Positions 5,021-11,936 of a stretch of DNA of 11,936 nt are shown here, in pieces. The position numbers and the translations under genes are program-made. The stretch spans positions 1-11,936 of the forward strand of contig QAKZ01000076.1 in assembly GCA_003150175.1 (NCBI GenBank), given 5' to 3'. The notes beneath the pieces were generated by a model. That model worked only from the letters and a program-made list of their open reading frames with translations. It made no database searches and was not told the DNA's origin. Numbering within the stretch: position 1 is the first letter of the stretch; the number at the start of each line of letters is the position of its first letter. The DNA is from Coriobacteriia bacterium (GTDB lineage Bacteria > Actinomycetota > Coriobacteriia > Coriobacteriales > Atopobiaceae).

Positions 5021-8000
5021 ATGGCCCTGCACATCGTCAGAACGGAGCGGGAAGAGCCGCTCACACCTGCCGTCGAGCGCGCGCTGCGCGCTGGCATCGG
5101 CGCCGGCGGGCGCGCGACGCTGCTTTTGCCCACCTTCTCCTGCGCCCTTAGCGCCCAGCGGGAGCTCGCGTCGATGCCGGGGCTCGGCGTCGGCGTCGAG
5201 GCGACGACGGCCTCGTCCTGGGCGGCTGAGCGCTGGGGCGTGTGGGGCGACGGCAGGCGCGTCGTCGACGGCATCTCGCGCGACATACTCTGCCTGCGCG
5301 TCGTTTCCCGCGCGGCATCGCGCGCGGCATCGCGCGTGCGGGACAACGAGGGCACGAGGGGGCTGCTCGCAGGGCTGGTCTCGCGCGCCCTGCCCGAGCT
5401 TCTCTCGGGCGAGGCCCCCTGCGGGCTCTCGGACGCGGAGGCCGAGGTCGCGGGCCTTGCCCGCGACTATGCGCGGGAGCTCGAGGGTGCGGGGCTCGTC
5501 GAGCCCTGCGAGGTGCTCGGGCTTTTGCCGGGGGCTCTTTCCGCGGCGGACGCCTCGGCCGTCGTCGCGAGCGGCCTGGACGACGCCGGCCTCCCACAGC
5601 TGAGGATGCTCGCCCGGCTCGCGCGCGATCGCGAGGTGACCTTCGTCTGCAGGGCCACCGATGCTCCCGCCGACGAGCTCGGTCGGCTCGCGGCGGACCA
5701 GCTCCTCGCGCTCGCGGCCGAGGCGGGCGCCCCCGCCGAAGAGGAGGCCGAGGACGAGGGCGTGGGCCCCGCAGGCCGACCGGGGGAGCTCGCGCAGCTC
5801 GTCTCGCGCGTGTTCCGCTCGGAGAGCGCCCCCATAGAGCCGACCGGGTCCGTGAGGGTGCTGCTGCCCGCTGGTCCCTCGGCGGAGCCCGAGGCAATAG
5901 CCTGCGAGGCCGGCCGCGAGGCAGGCGAGGGGTGCCGGTCCATCGCCGTCCTCGCGCCCGACGCCGAGGCCGCCTGGAGGGAGCTCTCCCCGAGGCTCGC
6001 CGCCCGCGGCATCGGCGCCAGGACGAGCCGCAGGGTGCCGCTCGCCTCCCTCGAGGCCGGACGAGCCTTCCTGGAGCTCATCGACGGGGTCTCGTGCCTC
6101 GTCGGTCTGCTGGAGGGCTGGCCCGCGCCCGTCCGCCTCAAGAACAAGGACCTTCGCGTCGGGCTGCGGGACATGTCGTGGTGGCCGCCCCGCGGGCTCT
6201 CCGACTTCCTGGCGTCGCGGATCTCGGGCGTCGACGCCTCCCGCGCCCGCGCGCTCGACGCGCGCTGGAGGGCGAACAGGCTTCTCACCCCCCAGGCCGT
6301 CCTCGACCAGCTCCAGAACGAGCGCGCGACGAGCGCGCCGTGCGCCGCCGCCGTGCGCGAGCTTCTCCGCGGGCGCGTGGGGTCGTGCGCCTCGAAGCTG
6401 CTCCAGGCGCTGCTCGACCGGGGCGAGGGGACCGAGGAGGGCGCGCCCGTCCCCGAGGCCTTCCGCGCCGAGGCGACCGCGGTGCTCTCCCAGGCGCTCT
6501 CGGTCGGCGCCGCGCTCAAGGAGTGCGGGATCTCGTCCGACGCTGCCTCGGCGAGCCCCTCCGAGCTATCGAAGCTGCTCGACACCGCCTCCGCGGTGCT
6601 GCGCCGCCGCTCCGTTACGCTGAGGGCGTCGCGCGAGGTCGAGGGCGCCCGGGCCGAGGCGCTCATCTGCGTCCCCTCCGCGCTCGACGCGGCCCCGCTG
6701 TCCTTCGACGCCGTGATCGTCTGCGGCCAGACCTCGGTGGAGTCGCCCGTTTCGGGCACCGACGACGCGCTCGCCGCGATCCTGCGCGCCTACGGGGCGC
6801 TGCCCGAGCGCTCGGCGATGGCGCGGGCGCGCAGATCGCTCGACCGCGCCGTCCGCGCCGCGCGGCGCACGGTGGTCCTCGAGCGCTGCCTGTTCTCGGC
6901 CGATTCCAAGGAGTGCTTCCCGAGCGTCGCTATGGGCGAGGCCCTGGCGTGCTACGGGCTTTCCGCGGACGCCTCGGCCTCCGATGTCCAAGCCGTCCTG
7001 GGCCCGGGCAGCGTGGCGTCGCGCGGCGAGACGGACGTCTGCTCCAACGCCGCGGCGACGGGGGAGGCGCCCGCGAAGGCCGCCTCCTGCCCGCCCGCGC
7101 CCGCCGGGAAGATCGACCCCGGCCTCGCCTCCTGCGTCACGCCCCCGCAGGAGGGCTCCGAGGACGCCTCGCCGCTCCTCTCGGCCTCACAGATCGAGAC
7201 CTACCTCGAGTGCCCCTACAAGTGGTTCAGCCTGCGCAGGCTCAGGCTGCGAGACTCCGACGCCGGCTTCACCGGGGCCGAGACCGGCACCTTCGCCCAC
7301 CGCGTGCTCGAGGTAACCCACCGCAACCTGCTCGCCTCCGCGCGCGCCGCGGCGGATGGGGACGGCGAGCTCGCTCGCCTCGAGCGCGAGGAGGAGGACG
7401 GGATGCAGTCCGAGGCCTACGTCGCCTGCGCCGAGCGCCTCGTCGCGCTCGCGCAGGAGGCCCCCTCGGCCCGCCTGGCGGGGTCCCGCGTTGACCTGGA
7501 CACGCTTGGGGCCGCCCGCGACTTGATGTCGCGTGAGTTCGACGGGCACCTCGCGCACCAGTTCCAGCTCACTAAGGGAAAGAGGCCCAAGCCCCAGGCC
7601 CTCGTCGCGCACACGGCCGCCGAGGAGGGCAGCGTCGCGGTGCTCCGGCGCGACCTCGCGAGCCTGCTCAGCTACGAGGCGGGGATCCTCTCCGGGTTCG
7701 AGCCGCGCTTCTTCGAGTGGGGCTTCGGCAAGCGCGGGGCCTACGTCGAGTACGCGGGCGTTCAGCTCACGGGCACCGTGGACCGTATCGACGTGGACGC
7801 GCACGGCCAGGCCGCGGTCATCGACTACAAGCACAAGGGCGCGCGCGGGTTCGCGGCGGAGTACGACGCCTTCGGCAAGGAAGGCTGGGGGGCGCAGCTC
7901 GGCGCCGACGGGCTCGTCCTTCCCCGCAGGGTCCAGTCGCTGATCTACGGTCAGGTGGTCCGCCGCGCGTTCCCGCAGCTCAAGGTGGTCTCGTCGGTGT

Positions 8001-8302
8001 ACCTGTGCACCAAGCCCGGCCATGAGCTCGCAGGTGCCGTCGACGCGGAGGTCCTCGACAACGTCTTCGGCGCGCATGCCCCGAGCTCGTCTCGCAGGCC
8101 CCGGCTCGAGGTCCCGAGGGACGCGGGGTTCGGGGACGTCGCCGGCGGGCACGGCATGGAGTCGCTGCTCGACGCCTGCGAGGAGAAGATCGCCGCGGCG
8201 CTCGGGCGGATGCTCACGGGCGACATCGAGGCGCGCCCCTTAGATGCCCACGCCTGCGACTACTGCCCGGTCCTCAACTGCGAGAAGAGGTGCTCCAAGT
8301 GA
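5021..8302 (+). CDS. addB: AddB-like subunit: PD-(D/E)XK nuclease of an AddAB-type double-strand-break repair complex
   Basis: This is the likely B subunit of an AddAB-type helicase-nuclease that processes DNA ends for RecA-dependent repair. Counting from ATG 5021 it has 1093 residues, a little shorter than typical AddB. The N-terminal two thirds has a helicase-like outline (GGRATLLLPTFSCALSAQRE) but no GxxGxGKT Walker A. An Ala/Pro/Ser linker (about 660-720) leads to the RecB-type nuclease: GTFAH with H760, GTVDRID with D921, VIDYKHKG with D935 and K937, and QSLIY with Q972 and Y976. Cysteines at 731 (ECPYKWF) and 1079, 1082, 1087 and 1091 at the C-terminus fit the iron-sulfur staple that frames this domain in AddB, though the last spacing differs from the usual C-x2-C-x5-C. 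Start: ATG 5021 has GGGGGAG at 5011-5017, only 3 nt away; in-frame ATG 5009 and TTG 4946 lack a good site. It shares GTGA with the next gene. Confidence 0.82.
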   Translation: MALHIVRTEREEPLTPAVERALRAGIGAGGRATLLLPTFSCALSAQRELASMPGLGVGVEATTASSWAAERWGVWGDGRRVVDGISRDILCLRVVSRAASRAASRVRDNEGTRGLLAGLVSRALPELLSGEAPCGLSDAEAEVAGLARDYARELEGAGLVEPCEVLGLLPGALSAADASAVVASGLDDAGLPQLRMLARLARDREVTFVCRATDAPADELGRLAADQLLALAAEAGAPAEEEAEDEGVGPAGRPGELAQLVSRVFRSESAPIEPTGSVRVLLPAGPSAEPEAIACEAGREAGEGCRSIAVLAPDAEAAWRELSPRLAARGIGARTSRRVPLASLEAGRAFLELIDGVSCLVGLLEGWPAPVRLKNKDLRVGLRDMSWWPPRGLSDFLASRISGVDASRARALDARWRANRLLTPQAVLDQLQNERATSAPCAAAVRELLRGRVGSCASKLLQALLDRGEGTEEGAPVPEAFRAEATAVLSQALSVGAALKECGISSDAASASPSELSKLLDTASAVLRRRSVTLRASREVEGARAEALICVPSALDAAPLSFDAVIVCGQTSVESPVSGTDDALAAILRAYGALPERSAMARARRSLDRAVRAARRTVVLERCLFSADSKECFPSVAMGEALACYGLSADASASDVQAVLGPGSVASRGETDVCSNAAATGEAPAKAASCPPAPAGKIDPGLASCVTPPQEGSEDASPLLSASQIETYLECPYKWFSLRRLRLRDSDAGFTGAETGTFAHRVLEVTHRNLLASARAAADGDGELARLEREEEDGMQSEAYVACAERLVALAQEAPSARLAGSRVDLDTLGAARDLMSREFDGHLAHQFQLTKGKRPKPQALVAHTAAEEGSVAVLRRDLASLLSYEAGILSGFEPRFFEWGFGKRGAYVEYAGVQLTGTVDRIDVDAHGQAAVIDYKHKGARGFAAEYDAFGKEGWGAQLGADGLVLPRRVQSLIYGQVVRRAFPQLKVVSSVYLCTKPGHELAGAVDAEVLDNVFGAHAPSSSRRPRLEVPRDAGFGDVAGGHGMESLLDACEEKIAAALGRMLTGDIEARPLDAHACDYCPVLNCEKRCSK
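5309..5332 (+). repeat. 12-bp tandem duplication inside the AddB-like gene
   Basis: CGCGCGGCATCG occurs twice in perfect tandem (5309-5320, 5321-5332), in frame, coding Arg-Ala-Ala-Ser twice (residues 97-104). It is probably a replication-slippage product, and copy number could vary between strains without breaking the frame. Confidence 0.7.
8284..8289 (+). promoter_or_regulatory. Ribosome binding site of the AddA-like gene, inside addB
   Basis: AAGAGG lies 9 nt before GTG 8299 and supports that codon over the in-frame GTG at 8290, which would abut the site. Confidence 0.6.
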
Positions 8303-11300
8303 CGAGCCAGAACACACCGGCCGCCCCGGCCGTCGACCTGTCCGGCCTGAACGAGGGCCAGGCGAGGATCGCGCGCACGCTCGACGCGCCCCTCTTCGTC
8401 GAGGCGGGCGCCGGCTCCGGGAAGACCTTCACCCTGACCCAGCGCGTCGCCTGGGCGCTCTCCCCGGGGTCGGGCCCCGACGGAGCACCCTTCATCGACG
8501 ACCTCGGCCAGGTCCTCGTCATCACCTTCACCGAGGCCGCCGCGCGCGAGATCCGCGAGCGCGTGCGCTCGACGCTGCGACGCGTGGGGATGCAGGAGGC
8601 GGCGCTCAGCGTGGATGACGCCTGGATATTGACCATCCACGGGATGTGCTCGCGCATCCTGCACCGCCATGCCCTCGACCTCGGGCTCGACCCCGATTTC
8701 CGGGTCGTCGCCGGCTCTGAGCAGGACGGCATCTACTTCCGCGCCATGGACACGGTCATGCGCGGGGCGCGCGACGACGCGCGCCTGCGCGAGGCCGTCG
8801 CGTCTCTCGGCACGGGGACCTGGTCTCCCGATTCCGGGTACTCGAGCGCCATGGGCGTCGTCGACGGCGTCCTCAGGGCCTCCAAGGCGCTGCCGGGCGG
8901 CATCGGCTCGCTCAGGTGCGCCGAGCCGTCGGAGGGCTGCGGAATAGACGCCCTCATGCGCGAGCTTCTCCTTCGCATGGAGGAGCTCGGGGCCGAGAAG
9001 CTCTCGGCCTCGGCGGCGTCGAAGGTCGGGCCCGCGCTCGAGGCCCTGCGCGGCTTCGACGTCCTCGCGCCCGGCCAGAAGGACGCCGACGCCGCGCTCG
9101 AGGCGCTCGGCCAGGTCGCGCTCCCGCGCTCCTCCAAGGCGATCGCCGATAAGCTCAAGGACGTCAAGGAGGCGCACGCCCAGGCCCTCGCCGAGGCGTA
9201 CTTCCTCAGGTCGAGGGGGCACGCTGAGGCCTTCCTCGAGCTCGCCCGCAGGCTCGATGCCGAGTACTCTAGGGCAAAGCTCGAGGCCGGCGCCTGCGAC
9301 AACGACGACCTCGTCCAGCTCGCCTACGCCGCAGTGCGCGACGTCGAGGCGGTGCGCGCCGACTACGCGGGGCGCTTCCGGCTCGTGATGGTCGACGAGT
9401 TCCAGGACACCGACGACACCCAGCTCGCCTTGATCGAGCTGCTCTCGGGCGAGGACGGCCGGCACCTGTGCACCGTCGGCGACGCCCAGCAGTCGATCTA
9501 CCGCTTCCGCGGCGCGGACGTGGGGGTCTTCTACCGGCGCGGGGAGGGCGTCGCCGACTCCGGGCGCGTCCGGCTGGACACGAACTACCGCAGCCACGGC
9601 GACATCCTCAAGTTCATAGAGCGCGTGAGCCGCGGCAACTCCGCCCCCGGCCTGGGGACGGGCGGCGGCGCGCGGGGCACCATGGCGCCCGGAGCCTTCA
9701 TGCACCTCGACGACTGCCCGACGCGCAAGGACGCCTACCGCGCGGCCGACCTTCCTCGCATCGACGTCGAGGTCGTCCGCGGCAAGGGCGCCTCGGGATA
9801 CGCGACCAAGCAGCAGGCGGCCACGCTCGCCTCGCAGGTCGCCGACGCCCTCGTGCGCTATCGGGACGCAGGCGAGCGCCCCGGCGACATGGCCCTGCTG
9901 CTCGGCGTGACCTCCAACGCCGCGCTCTACATCGACGCGCTCCGCTCCCGTGGGCTGGAGTGCGTGGTCACGGGCGGCTCGACGTTCACGAAGGCCCCCG
10001 AGGTCAAGGTCGTCTGCGCGCTTCTCCACACGCTGGCCAACCCCGCGGATACCCAGTCGGGGCTCTTCCCCTTGCTCGCGAGCGAGATGTTCGGCGCGGA
10101 CGCCGACGACTTCTGCGAGCTCGGAACGAGGCGGCAGGAGAAGCTCGACGCCCCGACGAAGCGGCCGATCGACCAGGGGCTCGACGCCTTCGAGTTCCTG
10201 CCCGGCCACGTCCCCTCGGCGCGCCTCTCGCTCGCTCGCGAGGTGATCTCGCGCGCTCTCGAGGACGTGCGAACGATGCCGGTTGCGGACGTCTGCGCCC
10301 GCGCGGTGCGAGACTCCGGCTGGCTCGCGCGTCTCGAGGCCGGCGGCACCGAGGGCATGGCGCGCGCCGCGAACGTGCTCGCAGCCGTGCGCTATGTGCG
10401 CGACCTCACGCAGTCTCTCGGCTTGGGCCCTGCCCGCGCCGCGACCGAGTTCGACCTCTGGCTCGCCTCGTCGAAGATCGCGCCCGCCTCGCTCGCGGGC
10501 GCCGACGGCGGCCAGGGCGCGGGCACGGTGCGCATCATGACGATCCACGCATCGAAGGGCCTCGAGTTTCCCGTCACCGCGGTGGCCGAGTGCTGGAACG
10601 ACCCCCGTGACTCTTCGGGCATCGCTGTGTTCGGAAAGGACCCCGCCGGCCTCGTCCTCAAGCCCTCAGGCCTCCCCGACGCCGAGGCAAAGAAGCTATC
10701 CTCGGCTCTGGGCGCCATCGACGCCGAGGAGGCGCTCGCCGACCTCGAGGACGGCCGGGCGCTCCCGCTCTCCGCGGCCTTCGTCGCCTGCGGCCAGCGC
10801 GACTCGATCGAGGCCGCGCAAGAGAAGTCGCGCCTGCTCTACGTCGCGATGACGCGCGCCCGCGAGGCGCTCGTGCTCGGCGTCTCCGCACCCTGCGGCA
10901 AGGCGGGGGTCTCGTCGACGATGGCCTCCGACGCGCTCTTCGCGCTCTTCGGGACGCGCGAGCCTCCGGCGCCGGGCGTGGGCTCCGTCGACTTCGGGGG
11001 GACCTCGCCCGCCCGCGTGCGGTGCGTTGAGGTCCAGACCGATGGCAAAGGAGAGGAGAAGGGCTGCATAGCCGACTCCGGCGGATCGCTTCCGGGCTTC
11101 GACGGCCCGGTGCCGCTCGACCCCGCCGCCATCGTCGCCACGGGCACCCAGGCTGCCCAGGCCGGGTCCCCTGAGCGCGGGTTCGACCTCTACGACATCG
11201 CGTCCGCGGCCCCTGGGCGCATTGGCACCTGGCGCGCCCGCGAGGGGGTCTACAGTTACAGCTCAGTCCACGCCGCGATCGCTGCCGGGGAGGGCGAGCC

Positions 11301-11886
11301 CGCACCCGCGCCGTCGCGTGCCGAGCGCGAGGCCGCCGAGGACGGCGCGCCCACGGGTGCCGACGCGGACCGCGCGACGAACCTCGGCTCCGCCTTCCAC
11401 GAGCTCGCTCAGGCCATGGCCGAAAGCGGCCGCGAGCCCAATGATGCCCAGGTGGACGCCATGGCCCGCAGGTGGAACCTCTCGGCCCGCGCACGGGCCC
11501 GGCTCGAGCGCGCCCTTGCGCGTTGGGAGGGATCCTCGATCCGCTCCGAGGCGCTCCGCCACACGCTCGTGCTGCCCGAGCAGCCTTTCTTCGTCCTTGC
11601 CCCCTCGGAGCACGGCGACTACCTCGAGGGCGCGATCGACCTTCTCTGCACGGATCCGGGGAGCAAAGAGGCGCTGGTCGTCGACTACAAGACGGGCGAC
11701 GCCGGCCTCTCGGTCGGTGAGGCCCGCGCGCGGCATGCGGTGCAGGCCGAGTTCTATGCCGGCGTCCTTACGGGCCAAGGCTACTCCCGCGTCGAGTGCG
11801 CCTTCGTCTGCGTCGAGCGCGAGGACCCCGCAGACCCCGCCGAGCCCCTCGTCCTGCGCTACCGCTTCGGCGAGGGCGCGGAGTAG
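8299..11886 (+). CDS. addA: AddA-like UvrD/REP-family helicase with C-terminal RecB-type nuclease
   Basis: This is the motor and nuclease subunit of the AddAB-type complex: an ATP-driven 3'-5' DNA helicase that also cuts DNA. Counting from GTG 8299 it has 1195 residues, the usual AddA size. Superfamily 1A motifs are complete: Q-type N-terminus LNEGQARI, Walker A AGAGSGKT (36-43, K42), Ia VITFTEAAAREIRERV, ILTIHGMCSRIL, Walker B VDEFQDTD (365-372), motif III GDAQQSIYRFRG (394-405), IV LDTNYRSHG (426-434), V TIHASKGLE (748-756) and VI LLYVAMTRAR (846-855). A long Gly/Pro/Ala-rich linker (about 890-1025) leads to the nuclease: H1034 in GSAFHE, D1114 in GAIDLL, D1129 and K1131 in VVDYKTG, and Q1149 and Y1153 in QAEFY. 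The GTG start overlaps the addB stop as GTGA, implying translational coupling. An AdnA-type or lone UvrD is less likely given the paired nuclease gene upstream. TAG at 11884-11886. Confidence 0.9.
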   Translation: MTSQNTPAAPAVDLSGLNEGQARIARTLDAPLFVEAGAGSGKTFTLTQRVAWALSPGSGPDGAPFIDDLGQVLVITFTEAAAREIRERVRSTLRRVGMQEAALSVDDAWILTIHGMCSRILHRHALDLGLDPDFRVVAGSEQDGIYFRAMDTVMRGARDDARLREAVASLGTGTWSPDSGYSSAMGVVDGVLRASKALPGGIGSLRCAEPSEGCGIDALMRELLLRMEELGAEKLSASAASKVGPALEALRGFDVLAPGQKDADAALEALGQVALPRSSKAIADKLKDVKEAHAQALAEAYFLRSRGHAEAFLELARRLDAEYSRAKLEAGACDNDDLVQLAYAAVRDVEAVRADYAGRFRLVMVDEFQDTDDTQLALIELLSGEDGRHLCTVGDAQQSIYRFRGADVGVFYRRGEGVADSGRVRLDTNYRSHGDILKFIERVSRGNSAPGLGTGGGARGTMAPGAFMHLDDCPTRKDAYRAADLPRIDVEVVRGKGASGYATKQQAATLASQVADALVRYRDAGERPGDMALLLGVTSNAALYIDALRSRGLECVVTGGSTFTKAPEVKVVCALLHTLANPADTQSGLFPLLASEMFGADADDFCELGTRRQEKLDAPTKRPIDQGLDAFEFLPGHVPSARLSLAREVISRALEDVRTMPVADVCARAVRDSGWLARLEAGGTEGMARAANVLAAVRYVRDLTQSLGLGPARAATEFDLWLASSKIAPASLAGADGGQGAGTVRIMTIHASKGLEFPVTAVAECWNDPRDSSGIAVFGKDPAGLVLKPSGLPDAEAKKLSSALGAIDAEEALADLEDGRALPLSAAFVACGQRDSIEAAQEKSRLLYVAMTRAREALVLGVSAPCGKAGVSSTMASDALFALFGTREPPAPGVGSVDFGGTSPARVRCVEVQTDGKGEEKGCIADSGGSLPGFDGPVPLDPAAIVATGTQAAQAGSPERGFDLYDIASAAPGRIGTWRAREGVYSYSSVHAAIAAGEGEPAPAPSRAEREAAEDGAPTGADADRATNLGSAFHELAQAMAESGREPNDAQVDAMARRWNLSARARARLERALARWEGSSIRSEALRHTLVLPEQPFFVLAPSEHGDYLEGAIDLLCTDPGSKEALVVDYKTGDAGLSVGEARARHAVQAEFYAGVLTGQGYSRVECAFVCVEREDPADPAEPLVLRYRFGEGAE

Positions 11887-11893
11887 GTCGCCT

Positions 11894-11918
11894 CGTCGGC
11901 CGTCGCGCGGGGCCGGCG
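11894..11918 (+). terminator. Possible hairpin after the AddA-like gene
   Basis: CGTCGGCC (11894-11901) pairs with GGCCGGCG (11911-11918) with one G-U pair and a 9-nt loop, 7 bp after the stop. No U tract follows before the window ends, so it is a weak call. Confidence 0.2.
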
Positions 11919-11936
11919 TCGGCGTTGTCCCCGTGC

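Noticed and set aside
5242..7494. 750-codon open frame on the + strand in another frame of the AddB-like gene
   Set aside because: Extremely Arg/Gly/Ala-rich with no domain; it is a frame shadow of the real gene.
8290..8298. GTG 8290 as start of the AddA-like gene
   Set aside because: It abuts the AAGAGG site, while GTG 8299 has proper spacing and gives the common GTGA stop-start overlap.
8260..10548. 762-codon open frame on the minus strand opposite the AddA-like gene
   Set aside because: Its composition (Arg/Ala/Gly/Glu/Val-rich) is typical of an antisense shadow of a high-GC gene, and the + strand carries the complete helicase motif series.

Overview
The window is GC-rich bacterial chromosomal DNA in which all seven genes I can support lie on the + strand. 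The mix of a FucO-type lactaldehyde reductase, a DUF2974 hydrolase, a YerC-type TrpR relative and an AddAB-type nuclease, together with the strong G/C-ending codon preference, suggests an anaerobic actinobacterium of the class Coriobacteriia (Collinsella/Olsenella-like). That placement is inferred from protein style, not from a marker gene. I see no rRNA, tRNA, CRISPR array, insertion sequence or phage structural gene, so this reads as ordinary core chromosome.

Layout. (1) Bases 1-890 hold the C-terminal three quarters of fucO, cut by the window edge, followed by a perfect 15-bp hairpin (924-958). (2) A consensus TATAAT (977-982) opens a leader of about 85 nt with three successive hairpins, leading into a DEAD-box RNA helicase (1075-2706). 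A DUF2974 (Mbeg1-like) alpha/beta hydrolase (2740-3879) follows after 33 bp, probably on the same transcript, and ends at a hairpin with a T run (3878-3907). (3) A small four-helix membrane protein of the Phage_holin_4_2/YvlD family (4055-4411) stands alone and is followed by a hairpin (4439-4471). (4) The last 7.3 kb is a yerC-addB-addA block: a 96-residue TrpR-superfamily regulator, then a PD-(D/E)XK nuclease subunit with an AddB-type cysteine cluster but no Walker A, then an AddA-type UvrD/RecB helicase-nuclease whose GTG start overlaps the addB stop (GTGA).

How the genes work together. The AddB- and AddA-like proteins would form the heterodimer that resects double-strand breaks for RecA loading. 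Their 4-bp overlap fits production at equal levels. The TrpR-like protein immediately upstream, preceded by its own GTGCCC-N5-GGGCAC palindrome, is a plausible autoregulator and possibly a regulator of the whole block. The helicase and the hydrolase probably share a transcript but have no obvious common pathway. FucO belongs to fucose/rhamnose fermentation, and its upstream partners lie outside the window.

Nothing here is clearly a new system. The points most worth checking are the structured leader of the RNA helicase, the linkage of a TrpR-family regulator to AddAB, the palindrome before yerC, and the apparent loss of the AddB nucleotide-binding site. There is no gene-free stretch above 300 bases; the longest gap is 4412-4650.
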